Part shown: one piece after another, positions 15,975 through 24,739 of the stretch | Numbering within the stretch: position 1 is the stretch's first letter | Layout: each line of letters starts with the position of its first letter | Position numbers and translations under genes: made by a program | Assembly (NCBI GenBank): GCA_034142505.1 | Contig: JAWZDV010000022.1 | Location: 62,001 to 126,000 of the forward strand | Direction: 5' to 3' | Length of the DNA stretch: 64,000 bases | From: Hungatella_A sp034142505 | GTDB taxonomy: Bacteria > Bacillota > Clostridia > Lachnospirales > Lachnospiraceae | Notes under the pieces: generated by a model | Databases searched by the model: none | What the model was told of the DNA's origin: nothing | What the model saw: the letters and a program-made list of their open reading frames with translations, nothing else

Positions 15975-16398
15975 TATACAGATGTGCAGGAAGCATTTTC
16001 CGGACTGGGAAGCGGTTGTGGACTATGTGGGAGAAGCATTTACTGCCGGGGGTTACGCAAAGAGAGAGTATTTTGAATACATCAAGAAGGACTTAGTGGA
16101 GAATGAAGCCTATATGGTGATTGTGCCACATATTGTGCTGCTGCACAGTGCGCCGGAGCATGGAGCGCTGGAAAATGTCTTTCATTTTATGAAGCTGGGA
16201 CAGCCGGTGGAATTTCACCACGAGAGCAACGACCCGGTCAATTATGTGATTACATTTACTTCAGTAGATGCGGATGCTCATATTCGGGGAGTTCAGATAC
16301 TGGCGCTGATGTTGATGAATCAGGCGTTTCTGGGGGAGCTGGAGCTGGCGGATACCGATGAGGCTTTGGCGGAATGTATTCGGAAGTACGAAGAATAG
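15952..16398 (+). CDS. PTS EIIA component, ascorbate/mannitol-type
   Basis: The 148-residue protein belongs to the PTS EIIA-2 family (UlaC/SgcA/PtsN-like), which passes phosphate from HPr to EIIB. The catalytic region reads VIVPHIVLLHSAPEHGALEN, aligning with the PHIALPHARPEDG region of ascorbate EIIA; His65 (numbered from 15952) is the likely phospho-acceptor, with His60 as the accessory histidine. A Leu replaces the usual Pro just before it. The ATG at 15952 was chosen for its GGAG at 15939-15942; earlier in-frame starts at 15937 and 15931 exist. It overlaps the end of the DeoR gene and is followed by EIIB after nine bases. Confidence 0.87.
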   Translation: MRSKIFHDIQMCRKHFPDWEAVVDYVGEAFTAGGYAKREYFEYIKKDLVENEAYMVIVPHIVLLHSAPEHGALENVFHFMKLGQPVEFHHESNDPVNYVITFTSVDADAHIRGVQILALMLMNQAFLGELELADTDEALAECIRKYEE

Positions 16399-16407
16399 GA
16401 GAAGAAT

Positions 16408-16692
16408 ATGTTAAAGGTTAATACGGTTTGTATTAATGGCATGGGGTCCAGTCTGATTCTGAAAATGACGGTGGAAAAGGCGTTTCAGGAGCTGGGAATT
16501 GAGGCCCAGGTAACGCACCTGGATGCCGGACAGTTTAAGGGACGCCATCCGGATATATGTATTACCACCCCTTCCCTGGCAAGGAATATTGGGGAGCAGG
16601 AAGGGATGATCCTGATCACGACCAAGAATTTTACGGACGTGAACGCGATCAAAGAAAAAATCCGGGAGGCATTGAAGTCAGAGGGGCAGTAA
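16408..16692 (+). CDS. PTS EIIB component, ascorbate/galactitol-type
   Basis: The 94-residue protein has the small EIIB fold with a cysteine phosphorylation loop near its N-terminus, VCINGMGSSLILKM (Cys8), as in UlaB/SgaB/SgcB. It takes phosphate from EIIA at 15952 and transfers it to the sugar in EIIC at 13520. The GMGSS turn after the cysteine is typical of the ascorbate family. Its start follows AGGAGAAG directly, and the first BtpA gene follows after 23 bases. Confidence 0.9.
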   Translation: MLKVNTVCINGMGSSLILKMTVEKAFQELGIEAQVTHLDAGQFKGRHPDICITTPSLARNIGEQEGMILITTKNFTDVNAIKEKIREALKSEGQ

Positions 16693-16715
16693 AATAAATT
16701 TTGGAGAGAGATGTT

Positions 16716-17531
16716 ATGTGGATTAACGAGGTTTTTGGAGATAGAAAACCGGTGATCGGAATGGTACATATCCAGGCTCTTCCTGGAACTGCATGTTACC
16801 ATAAGGAACACGATTTGGGTTGTATCGCCGCACGGGTGAGGGAGGATTACAACAACCTTGTGAATGGCGGCATCCATTCGGTGATCTTTTGCAATGAGTT
16901 TGACAAGCCGTACTCCAGGCATGTGGAGCCCCACATCGTGGCCGCCATGACAACCATTATTGATCAGGTGTTAAAAGATAACCGGCGGGTCCCCTTTGGT
17001 GTGGATGTACAGTGGGACCCGAAGGCGGCCCTGGCCATTGCGCTGGCTACCGGAGCTTCCTTTATCCGGGGGATTGTCTGCGGGACCTTCTGCGGCGACT
17101 TGGGGCTGTTCACGCCGGATGCGGAGGAGATAATCAATTATAAACACAGGATTGGTGCAAATCATATAAAAGTTCTGACAAATCTGTCACCGGAATTTTC
17201 TGCAACGCTAGACAACAGACCATTGACTTTACGGGCGCAGACGGTTATCAAAAGCTGTCTGGTGGATGGTTTATGCGTTTCAGGAGCCATGGCGGGGGGA
17301 GCGGCGCCTTTTGAGGAACTGATTGAAGTGAAGCGGGCGGTGGGTGATTTTGCCGTGATCGCCAACACCGGGGTGAATTTTGACAATGTGGGAGAGATCC
17401 TGAAAACTGCCGACGCGTGCTGTGTGGCAACATGTCTGAAGGTGGACGGGATGTCGGAAAATCCCATTGATCTGGAACGCGTAAGGCGGTTTATGGAGCG
17501 TGCGGACAGGGATGAAGAGAGGAGTGTATGA
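16716..17531 (+). CDS. BtpA/SgcQ family protein, first copy
   Basis: The 271-residue protein is a BtpA family TIM-barrel-like protein (MWINEVFGDRKPVIGMVHIQ, ALPGT, FGVDVQWDPKAALAIALATG, ANTGVNFDNVGEILK). BtpA in cyanobacteria affects photosystem I stability, while SgcQ is encoded in the E. coli sgc PTS operon; the biochemical activity is not known. The start at 16716 has GGAGAG at 16703-16708. The stop overlaps the start of the phosphotriesterase gene (ATGA). A second, diverged BtpA gene lies at 18568. The fold, related to phosphate-binding barrels, is compatible with an aldolase- or epimerase-like step on a phosphorylated intermediate (inference). Confidence 0.85.
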   Translation: MWINEVFGDRKPVIGMVHIQALPGTACYHKEHDLGCIAARVREDYNNLVNGGIHSVIFCNEFDKPYSRHVEPHIVAAMTTIIDQVLKDNRRVPFGVDVQWDPKAALAIALATGASFIRGIVCGTFCGDLGLFTPDAEEIINYKHRIGANHIKVLTNLSPEFSATLDNRPLTLRAQTVIKSCLVDGLCVSGAMAGGAAPFEELIEVKRAVGDFAVIANTGVNFDNVGEILKTADACCVATCLKVDGMSENPIDLERVRRFMERADRDEERSV

Positions 17532-18490
17532 CTGTGAAATATATTGAGACAGTGCTGGGGGAAATAAAGCCGGAGGAACTGGGAATTACCAATTATCATG
17601 ATCATTTGATTACCATTGGCGGCGGAGAGGAGAAGGTGGACCGGGATCTGCGGCTGGACCGGGTGGATTATGCAATTGACGCGATGAAATCCTGGAAGGC
17701 TCTGGGAGGGGATCTTCTGGTTGACATGAACCCGATTGACTGCGGCAGACAGGTGGAAATGCTCAAAGAGATATCGGAGGAGTCGGGGGTGAAGATTATT
17801 GCCTGTACCGGATTCCAGCGGTCTATCTATTATGACGCGGAGCACTGGGTGAATAAGTATCCGGTGGAGGAAGTAGCCAGGCTGATTGCGGAGGAAGTGG
17901 AACTGGGTGTTGAGATCAATAATTACAACGGGCCGATTGTGACGCGGAGCACGGCGAAGGCCGGGGTGATTAAGTTTGCCACCCACTACAATATGATTAA
18001 GCCTATGGAGTTGAAGGTGATCGAGGCGGGGTGTATGGCTTCGCTGAGAACGGGGGCGCCTATCAGCACCCACACAGAGCGGGGGACCATGGGGCTGGAA
18101 GTGATTGAACTGGTGAAGAAGTTTGGGGTGGACCCGAGGCGGGTGACACTGGGGCACGTGGACCGGAACCCGGATTTGGAATATCACAAGAAGATGGCAG
18201 CACAGGGTGTGACGTTAGGATATGATGGTCCGTCAAGGGCGAAATATTGGCCTGATTCGGTGCTGATCGAGCTGATCAAGGGCATGTGCGATGCCGGATA
18301 TGCAGGCAATATCATGCTGGGCGGAGACAACGGAAGAGCCAGCATGTGGAAAGAATACGGCGGAGCCTACGGGCACAACTATATTCTGGAGATCTTTGTG
18401 CCGCGTATGAGGGAGTCGGGAATCTCGGAGGAAGATATTCACAAGATGCTGGTGGAAAATCCGGCGAGACAGTTTGCGATTGAGAAATAA
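17528..18490 (+). CDS. phosphotriesterase-family hydrolase, probable sugar-phosphate lactonase
   Basis: The 320-residue protein is a COG1735 amidohydrolase with a binuclear metal site: the HxH motif in NYHDHL near residue 22, a carbamylation lysine in AGVIKFAT, ISTHTE, LGHVDRN and the last aspartate in LGGDNGR. Homologues in Listeria and Mycoplasma have been shown to hydrolyse phosphorylated aldono-1,4-lactones rather than phosphotriesters. Placed behind a PTS of the ascorbate family and between two BtpA genes, the most economical reading is lactone opening of the imported, phosphorylated sugar acid (inference). Its start overlaps the previous stop. Confidence 0.87.
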   Translation: MTVKYIETVLGEIKPEELGITNYHDHLITIGGGEEKVDRDLRLDRVDYAIDAMKSWKALGGDLLVDMNPIDCGRQVEMLKEISEESGVKIIACTGFQRSIYYDAEHWVNKYPVEEVARLIAEEVELGVEINNYNGPIVTRSTAKAGVIKFATHYNMIKPMELKVIEAGCMASLRTGAPISTHTERGTMGLEVIELVKKFGVDPRRVTLGHVDRNPDLEYHKKMAAQGVTLGYDGPSRAKYWPDSVLIELIKGMCDAGYAGNIMLGGDNGRASMWKEYGGAYGHNYILEIFVPRMRESGISEEDIHKMLVENPARQFAIEK

Positions 18491-18567
18491 GAAAATAGAT
18501 ATAAGAATAAGCTGAAAAATTGATGCAGAATACGAATTTGTGCGAATATTGGAGGAGGGAATTTTCG

Positions 18568-19377
18568 ATGAGTTGGTTGAAAGATGTGATCGGGACGGAG
18601 AAAGCGATTATTGCTATGTGTCATCTTCAGGCAATGCCGGGGGACCCTTATTATGATGTGGAGAAGGGCATGGACTGGGTCGTGGAGAAGGCGAAGGAAG
18701 ACTTGTGCGCGCTGCAGGACGGCGGTGTGGACGCGGTGATGTTCAGCAATGAGTTCAGTCTGCCTTATCTGACAAAGGTAAAGACGGAGACGGTGGCGGC
18801 GATGGCGAGGGTGATCGGGGAACTGAAGCCGTATATCAAGGTGCCGTTTGGGGTTAATGTGCTGTGGGACCCGGCTGCATCCCTGGATTTGGCCGCGGCC
18901 ACCGGGGCGCTGTTCGTGCGGGAGATTATGAGCGGGGTGTATGCCAGCGACTTCGGGCTGTGGAATACCGATGCAGGGGAGACAGCCAGGCATCAGGACC
19001 GGGTGAACGCGAAGAATGTGAAGCTTTTGTACAATATTGTGCCGGAGGCGGCCAAGTATCTGGCGGACCGGGATATTAAGATGGTGGCGAAGACCACCGT
19101 GTTTAACTGCAAGCCGGATGCCCTGTGCGTGTCGGGAGCCACGGCTGGGAGCACCACGGATGTGAGTGTGCTGGCGGATGTGAAGAGCGTGCTGCCGGAT
19201 ACGGTGGTGATCGCCAATACCGGGTGCAGGAAGGACACGATTGAGGGGATTTTGAAGATTGCGGACGCGGCGGTTGTGGGGACGACGTTTAAGTATGACG
19301 GAAAGTTCGAAAACCAGGTGGACGCGGCGCGGGTAAAGGAATTTATGGATGTGGTGAAACGGGCCAGAGCGTCATAA
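18568..19377 (+). CDS. BtpA/SgcQ family protein, second copy
   Basis: The 269-residue protein is a second BtpA/SgcQ family member (IIAMCHLQAMPGDPYYD, FGVNVLWDPAASLDLAAATG, SGATAGSTTDV, IANTGCRKDTIEGILKIADA). It shares the framework of the first copy at 16716 but is clearly diverged, so this is not a recent duplication. The ATG at 18568 has GGAGGAG at 18551-18557; an upstream in-frame ATG at 18520 lacks a site. It is the last gene before a terminator. Two different BtpA proteins in one catabolic operon suggest consecutive steps or a heteromeric enzyme (inference). Confidence 0.84.
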   Translation: MSWLKDVIGTEKAIIAMCHLQAMPGDPYYDVEKGMDWVVEKAKEDLCALQDGGVDAVMFSNEFSLPYLTKVKTETVAAMARVIGELKPYIKVPFGVNVLWDPAASLDLAAATGALFVREIMSGVYASDFGLWNTDAGETARHQDRVNAKNVKLLYNIVPEAAKYLADRDIKMVAKTTVFNCKPDALCVSGATAGSTTDVSVLADVKSVLPDTVVIANTGCRKDTIEGILKIADAAVVGTTFKYDGKFENQVDAARVKEFMDVVKRARAS

Positions 19378-19408
19378 GGTCGGAAGCGGAATATCCGTGT
19401 TTCTGAGG

Positions 19409-19447
19409 AAAAGAGGTGCAGCAGGATCATGCGGTGCCTCTTTTTTT
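19409..19447 (+). terminator. terminator of the sgc-like operon
   Basis: Stem AAAGAGG/CCTCTTT enclosing a partly paired loop and followed by a run of seven T. It lies 31 bases behind the second BtpA gene. Confidence 0.75.
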
Positions 19448-19470
19448 GAGCATGATGGCGGTCGGCGGCT

Positions 19471-19500
19471 TTGACGAAATAGAAAGTTTTATGGTATACT
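19471..19500 (+). promoter_or_regulatory. promoter of the HAD phosphatase gene
   Basis: TTGACG at 19471-19476 and TATACT at 19495-19500, 18 bases apart, upstream of the start at 19532. Confidence 0.7.
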
Positions 19501-19531
19501 TTAAGACAGATTGCGAAAAGGAGTGGTGGAT

Positions 19532-20140
19532 ATGATTAAGAATCTTGTATTCGATATGGGAAGAGTTTTGCTGGATTATGATTCAGAGAAGGTGTGCCGG
19601 CATTTTATAGAGGATGAGGCGGAGAGAAAGAAAGTGGAGACGGCGGTTTTCATCTCGCCGGAGTGGATCATGCTGGATATGGGAGTGCTGTCGGAGGAGG
19701 AAGGCCTTTCGAGGATGCAGAAGCGTCTTGATACGGACCATGAGAAGGAGATGGCCAGAATATGCCTGGAACACTGGCATGAGTACTGCATGTGGGAAAA
19801 GGACGGGATGGCGGAGCTGTTGAAGGACTTGAAGGAAGCTGATTTTGGGCTTTATGTGTGTTCGAATGCTTCCCTGCGGCTGCTGTCCTGTTACCGCGAC
19901 GTGATTCCGGGGATTGAGTATTTTGACGGGCTGCTGTTTTCGGCGGAGGTGAAGTGCATGAAGCCGCAGAAGGAGATGTATCAGCATCTGTTTGAGCGGT
20001 TTGGACTGGCGCCGGAGGAGTGTTTCTTTGTGGACGACCAGCAGATCAACATTGACGGTGCGAAAGCGTGCGGCATGGACGGATATTGTTTTGCGGACGG
20101 CGACGTGGAGAAATTGAAAGAGGTGCTCCACGGGCTGTAA
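19532..20140 (+). CDS. HAD-superfamily phosphatase (YihX-like)
   Basis: The 202-residue protein is a subfamily IA HAD hydrolase. Motif I is NLVFDMGRVLLDYD, with the nucleophile Asp8; as in the YihX group a glycine takes the usual second aspartate position. A helical cap follows, then motif II in YVCSNAS and motif III/IV in KPQKEMY and CFFVDDQQINIDGAKACGM. YihX releases phosphate from glucose 1-phosphate, and relatives act on other sugar or nucleotide phosphates; the substrate here is open. The start has AAAAGGAG eight bases upstream. The gene has its own promoter and does not belong to the upstream operon. Confidence 0.85.
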   Translation: MIKNLVFDMGRVLLDYDSEKVCRHFIEDEAERKKVETAVFISPEWIMLDMGVLSEEEGLSRMQKRLDTDHEKEMARICLEHWHEYCMWEKDGMAELLKDLKEADFGLYVCSNASLRLLSCYRDVIPGIEYFDGLLFSAEVKCMKPQKEMYQHLFERFGLAPEECFFVDDQQINIDGAKACGMDGYCFADGDVEKLKEVLHGL

Positions 20141-20240
20141 GAAACGGGCGGCATGAACTGAGAAAATGATAAATGGGGCAATGGGTGAAGCAGTTCAGCG
20201 CGGGAATTGGATGATAGGGTGATAAGGGGATACAGGTAGT

Positions 20241-22028
20241 ATGTTTGAGAGTTCGGATCGTTGGATGAAAGATAAAATCAGGGGTATCTCACACAGGAGC
20301 CGGGTGACATTTACGGCGGCGGTGGGAGCCGGGATTCTGGCGCATATGTATACGCTGACGAATAAACTGCCTAACTATGATGAGCTGACCTTTGGTGCGG
20401 AGGGGATCGGAGTGACGGTTTCTTCCGGGCGGTGGGGGCTGGAGGTGCTGCATCAGCTGAGTAAACTGCTGGTAGGCGGGAGTTATTCTCTGCCCTGGCT
20501 CAGTGGGCTGCTGGCGATTGTATTTATGGGGCTGGCGGCGTGTTATGTGGTGAAATTTCTGGATATCAGGCAGGACGTGCTGTGTGTACTGACCGGTAGT
20601 ATTCTGGTGGTGTTTCCGGCATTTACCTGCGCCATGTTTTTTATGTTTACGGCCAGGTACTATGCGTTTGCCATCTTTGTGATGGCCTGGGGGCTGTACC
20701 AGTTTGACCGGCTTTTGAGTCTGGCAGACAGGCAGAAACAGGGGAAAGAGTCCGGCTGGCAGCTGCGGTTGGTTGTGGCCTTAGTGGCAGGGACCGGCTG
20801 TGTGCTGGCGGCTACTTCCATATTCCAGGCGTATTTTCCGCTGGCGGCGGGGCTGTGCGTGGTGAAGCTGATCCAGATGTGTCTGCGGGAACATGGGGAC
20901 CAGTATGGCAGGGTGTTCCGGAAAGCCTGGATTTATCTCGGGATGCTGGTGGCCGGAGTGGCATTTTATATTGTGTCGGCGAAGATGGCGGCCGCGCTGG
21001 CGGGGGAAACGTTAAGCGGCTACCGGGGAGTGAATCAGATGGGTACCATCCGGGCGGAGCAGATTCCTTGGATGGTGAAGGAAGTTTATAAGAGTGTGTG
21101 GCTTTTGTTCACTTCAGATTTTTATCAGGTAAATCCTACGGTATTTTTGAGAATTGTGCTGGGGGCCTGCTGTGTGGGAACGGCAGTTCTGGCGGCAGTG
21201 TGCATGCTGCAAAAATGCAGAGAAAAGGGTGGCCTGCTGCTGACCGGGGAACTGCTGGTGTTTACACTGATTCTTCCATTCTGTATGAACGGGATTATTG
21301 TGATGCAGCCGGACAGCTGGTTTTATACCTTGATGGAGTACGGTGTGGTGATCGTGCTGATCTGCCCGCTGGCAGTGCTGAGTGTGGCGCTGGAACAGGA
21401 TTGTGCTATGAGGCGTACCGAAAGCGGAAAAGGGAGCAAAACAGGAGGGGAATCAGAGGAAGCCGGTTTGACGGGGGCTGAATCAGAGGAATCTGGCTCC
21501 ATAGAGGCTGAGTCAGCGGCTGCCGGTTCAGGAGCCGGCGGTCAGAGCGTCAGCCTGCGTATCCGGCGGATCGCCGACGGTGTCATTACCTTCGGTCTTC
21601 TGGCCTGTGTGGCAGTCTATATCTGGTTTGACAACGGCAATTACGTAACTATGGATTTCGCCTACCGCAGCGCGGAGAGTTACTTCACCTCCATGCTGAC
21701 CCAGGTGCGGATGACGGAAGGCTACACGGACGAGATGCCGGTCTACGTGCTGGGATGGGACAGTGAGATTGCGGATAAGAGCTTTGCGGCGAACGGAGAG
21801 CTGGACGTCTTCAACATTGCGGGAAAGAACGACTCGCTGGTGCGCGCGTGGAATTGGTATGCATTTTTGGAGACATATTTGAATTTCCGTCAGTTTGACT
21901 GGGATGAAGCGGCGATTGACGCGCTGTGGAGCAGCCCGGAAGCGGAGGCGATGCCCTGCTACCCGGACCAGGGGTCCGTCGCCAGACTGGGTGACGGGAT
22001 TGTTATAAAAATTTCTGAGTACGAATAG
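20241..22028 (+). CDS. GtrII-type membrane glucosyltransferase domain protein
   Basis: The 595-residue protein has about eleven hydrophobic segments. The first part (FTAAVGAGILAHMYTLTNK, LPNYDELTFGAEGIGVTVSSGRWG) matches the glucosyltransferase GtrII/Glucos_trans_II family, membrane GT-C-type enzymes that add glucose from a lipid carrier to cell-surface polymers. A hydrophilic linker around residues 400-440 holds three 10-residue Glu/Ser-rich repeats (DNA 21450-21539). The last part after one more helix is a soluble domain of about 130 residues. It begins 100 bases behind the HAD gene and ends in a hairpin shared with the convergent regulator gene. Function is inferred from family membership only. 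Confidence 0.75.
   Translation: MFESSDRWMKDKIRGISHRSRVTFTAAVGAGILAHMYTLTNKLPNYDELTFGAEGIGVTVSSGRWGLEVLHQLSKLLVGGSYSLPWLSGLLAIVFMGLAACYVVKFLDIRQDVLCVLTGSILVVFPAFTCAMFFMFTARYYAFAIFVMAWGLYQFDRLLSLADRQKQGKESGWQLRLVVALVAGTGCVLAATSIFQAYFPLAAGLCVVKLIQMCLREHGDQYGRVFRKAWIYLGMLVAGVAFYIVSAKMAAALAGETLSGYRGVNQMGTIRAEQIPWMVKEVYKSVWLLFTSDFYQVNPTVFLRIVLGACCVGTAVLAAVCMLQKCREKGGLLLTGELLVFTLILPFCMNGIIVMQPDSWFYTLMEYGVVIVLICPLAVLSVALEQDCAMRRTESGKGSKTGGESEEAGLTGAESEESGSIEAESAAAGSGAGGQSVSLRIRRIADGVITFGLLACVAVYIWFDNGNYVTMDFAYRSAESYFTSMLTQVRMTEGYTDEMPVYVLGWDSEIADKSFAANGELDVFNIAGKNDSLVRAWNWYAFLETYLNFRQFDWDEAAIDALWSSPEAEAMPCYPDQGSVARLGDGIVIKISEYE
21450..21539 (+). repeat. in-frame 30-bp tandem repeat (3 units)
   Basis: Three consecutive 30-base units beginning GAATCAGAGGAA, GAATCAGAGGAA and GAGTCAGCGGCT, encoding ESEEAGLTGA, ESEESGSIEA and ESAAAGSGAG. 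The units are diverged but in register, in the cytoplasmic or external loop of the GtrII-type protein. Confidence 0.85.
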
Positions 22029-22056
22029 GGGCAGCGGTATCAGGAACGCTGCCCCT
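22027..22056. terminator. hairpin at the convergent junction of GtrII gene and response regulator A
   Basis: Perfect 10-bp stem AGGGGCAGCG (22027-22036)/CGCTGCCCCT (22047-22056) that overlaps both stop codons. There is no T-run on either strand, so it is at best a weak terminator, or a transcript-end stabiliser for both genes. Confidence 0.5.
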
Positions 22057-22807
22057 GGTGCCGGAATTCACTGGGCTGAATTCCGGTATAACCTTTAAAG
22101 GCACGGCTGAAATAAAACCCGTCCTTATATCCGACCAGCTCTCCTACCATCTGGATTTCCATCTCCGGGCTGCTTAGAAGAAGCCGTTTGGCTTCGTTCA
22201 TCCGCAGTCTGGTCAAATATTTCGAGGGGGTCTCCCCCGTATATTTCTTAAACAGCTTTCCCAGATATTCCGGTGTAAAACCGAACTTTTCGCCCAGCTC
22301 CTGGAACGAAACCTCCTGCGTAAAATGTTCCTGGAGGTATTTCTCCAGCAGCTGGCAGATGGATTCCTGATCCAGCCTGCTATTGTTGGTACGGTAGGCG
22401 TCCAGTGTGTCGGACTCGGATTCCATGGTGATCAGGATTTTCTGCAGGGACTGGGAGAGGGCCTCCAATGTCACCGGCTTTAACAGATAGTCCATCACAC
22501 CGTAGCGCAGAGCCGACTGGGCATAGCTGAAATCGCTGTATCCGCTTAAGATGATCGTCCTGGTACCTGGATGATTTTTCTGGAGATACTGGGCCAGCTC
22601 CAGGCCGTCAGTCTGAGGCATGCGGATGTCGGTGATCACCAAATCGGGAAAATGTTCCCCGATCAGACCGATGGCATCCTTCCCGTTGGAAGCTTCCCCA
22701 ACCAGAGTCAGCGGCAGGTTCAGAGATTCGATTTTTTTCACTAAATTCCGGCGGATCAGGCTTTCGTCTTCTGCTACAAGATATTTATAACTGGGGATGT
22801 TGTTCAT
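22040..22807 (-). CDS. response regulator with AraC output domain (YesN type), module A
   Basis: The 255-residue protein has a receiver domain (residues 1-125: acidic pocket EDE at 13-15, phospho-acceptor Asp60 in DLVITDIRMP, switch lysine in DYLLKP) and a C-terminal AraC domain with two helix-turn-helix units (EVSFQELGEKFGFTPEYLGK and QMVGELVGYKDGFYFSRAFK). It pairs with the kinase gene directly upstream, which it overlaps by 23 bases, and should activate the divergent binding-protein/permease operon at 24841 in response to the kinase. Similar in order and sequence to the regulator of module B at 36128. Confidence 0.93.
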   Translation of the reverse strand: MNNIPSYKYLVAEDESLIRRNLVKKIESLNLPLTLVGEASNGKDAIGLIGEHFPDLVITDIRMPQTDGLELAQYLQKNHPGTRTIILSGYSDFSYAQSALRYGVMDYLLKPVTLEALSQSLQKILITMESESDTLDAYRTNNSRLDQESICQLLEKYLQEHFTQEVSFQELGEKFGFTPEYLGKLFKKYTGETPSKYLTRLRMNEAKRLLLSSPEMEIQMVGELVGYKDGFYFSRAFKGYTGIQPSEFRHQGQRS

Positions 22808-24662
22808 AGTATTCCTCCCTGGAACGGTAGATGGGGCCGCCTACCGTGAAAATTGTTTTATGGGGCGTGGTATTGTCAATTCGGAAGATCGCCTGTTCTC
22901 CGTATAGGAGTTTCAGGCGCAGATAAATATTCTTCAGCCCCATGCCGCCAATCTGCATGGATTTTAATTCTTCCTTCATATCCAAATTCTGATATAGATG
23001 TAACAGTTCCTCTTTCTTCTCATCGCTTAACGCGCCACCGTTGTCCTCGATCCGGATGCTCCAGCAGTCCCCCTCCCGCAGGGAGGAGATGGCAAGCTTC
23101 CACGGAGGCGCAATCTGAAACCCATATTTAAAGGCATTTTCCACAATCGGCTGGGTGACCAGCTTGGGAATATAGAATTCTTCAGTCTCCGGAGCGATCT
23201 CCAGTGTGTATTCAAACTCATCGTGGAAGCGGAGCTGCATACACTCTAAGTACCTCTGCGTATAGAAAATCTCTTCCTTCAGAGGAACAAACATCTCCTT
23301 GGAAGCGGAAATATAACGGAAATAATCACAGAGGGCCTGGCACATGTGGATGATGTCCTCATTCATCTCCTCCTCCGCCATGACGCTCATGTTGGTCAGA
23401 CAGTTATAGAGAAAATGCGGGTTGATCAGAGACTGGGTCGCCTGCAGCTTGGCTCTTGTCTCCTCGCTTCGTGAGAGCAGCACCTCCTGGGAGGTGGATC
23501 GGAGTTTTTCATACATCGTGCGGATGGATTCGCAGAGTTTTGAGAGTTCCTCGATATTGCTGTCCACGGAAGTCAGATTCACTTTGCTTTCATCCAACAC
23601 CCTGCTGATGGTGATTTTCCCGGTAGCGGCCGTCAGCTTCTGCAGCGGTACCGTGAGTCTCCGGGAAATGGTAAAGCAGATGAGCAGCGTCAGCAGGATG
23701 GACAGGCCTCCGATCAGGAAAAACATCAGACGGAAATTCTGCAGTGGCTCATAAACCGATTCTCTGGATTTTGCCAGCACCACGGTCCACTCGTAGGCGG
23801 GAATTGTCTGCCAGGTCATCAGGAGATGTTCCCCGCCTCCAGTCGTCACCATTTTGGCCGACTGTTCGGGAAGGCCAAATTCCATGAGTGTGGTGTAGTA
23901 GTCGGTCTCCGGCTCGGGACGCTGGTATGGATAGACCAGTTCCTGCCTGGAATTGTAGATATAAACGGAGCTTTCCGGGTTCTGGCTCTCCAATTGGGAG
24001 GCCAGTGAAAAGATCTGGTCACAGTCCTGAACGACTTCAGCGATGCCCTCAGGCTGGCCGGAGGAGTCTAAAAATAAGCGGACCAGAGAGATGAATTTCC
24101 GGGAAACCTGGTTATCACCTCTGGCGGGTAGATCCCGGTTGACATAGGGGGCGGTGATGTATTTGTGGCCGTTCAATGCCACCGTATCCTCATACCAGTC
24201 CAGATCCTTAAAATCCACCTGGGAAGTCCGCTGAAAATAGCCGGATTCCACGCAGGAGCCGTCCATGGAGTAGAGATTGATGGCAGACGCGCTCTGGTAA
24301 GCGCCGATGATGGCCGTGATGATATCGTGTATGGCGTCAATCCGGTCGTGGGAGGTGACCCGCTCGCTGTTGGTGATCGTTTTCTTCCGGTAAATGTCGG
24401 AAAATTCTTTAAAATTGGTCTTAATAGCATTGGAGTAAACCAGATTCATGGAAATGGTCGACAGCGTGTCCAACTGCATTTCTACGGAATTTTCCACGGA
24501 AGCGCACATATTTTCCAAATCCTTGGAGGCGTCTTCCAGCGTGTTCTTCTTGTAGTGATGGTAGGTGAACAGAAAGAAAATACCCAGCAGACAGACAATA
24601 AACAGGCCGTATATGACAAAAAGATACATATGCTGGGAATAATGTTTCGTCAATTTTTTCAT
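22785..24662 (-). CDS. sensor histidine kinase (YesM type), module A
   Basis: The 625-residue kinase has an N-terminal membrane segment (about residues 10-32), a large extracytoplasmic dCache-like domain (to about 275), a second membrane helix (FFLIGGLSILLTLLICFTIS), a HAMP linker and the His_kinase domain with QSLINPHFLYNCLTNMSVMA, where the histidine after NP is the phospho-acceptor. The ATPase domain shows PKLVTQPIVENAFKYGF and the IGGMGLKNIYLRL glycine loop. The ATG at 24662 was preferred to GTG 24668 because GGAGGT lies nine bases upstream. It presumably senses an oligosaccharide or the loaded binding protein outside the cell. Confidence 0.93.
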   Translation of the reverse strand: MKKLTKHYSQHMYLFVIYGLFIVCLLGIFFLFTYHHYKKNTLEDASKDLENMCASVENSVEMQLDTLSTISMNLVYSNAIKTNFKEFSDIYRKKTITNSERVTSHDRIDAIHDIITAIIGAYQSASAINLYSMDGSCVESGYFQRTSQVDFKDLDWYEDTVALNGHKYITAPYVNRDLPARGDNQVSRKFISLVRLFLDSSGQPEGIAEVVQDCDQIFSLASQLESQNPESSVYIYNSRQELVYPYQRPEPETDYYTTLMEFGLPEQSAKMVTTGGGEHLLMTWQTIPAYEWTVVLAKSRESVYEPLQNFRLMFFLIGGLSILLTLLICFTISRRLTVPLQKLTAATGKITISRVLDESKVNLTSVDSNIEELSKLCESIRTMYEKLRSTSQEVLLSRSEETRAKLQATQSLINPHFLYNCLTNMSVMAEEEMNEDIIHMCQALCDYFRYISASKEMFVPLKEEIFYTQRYLECMQLRFHDEFEYTLEIAPETEEFYIPKLVTQPIVENAFKYGFQIAPPWKLAISSLREGDCWSIRIEDNGGALSDEKKEELLHLYQNLDMKEELKSMQIGGMGLKNIYLRLKLLYGEQAIFRIDNTTPHKTIFTVGGPIYRSREEYYEQHPQL

Positions 24663-24739
24663 GATCACTGCACCTCCATCGTGGTGCTATTATACAAGAT
24701 AGTTCAAAAAAATGCAATTGCCAGTTTGGAATTGTCTAT

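Noticed and set aside
20855..21481. Additional plus-strand frames inside the GtrII-type gene
   Set aside because: Out-of-frame shadows of the 595-codon gene without ribosome binding sites.
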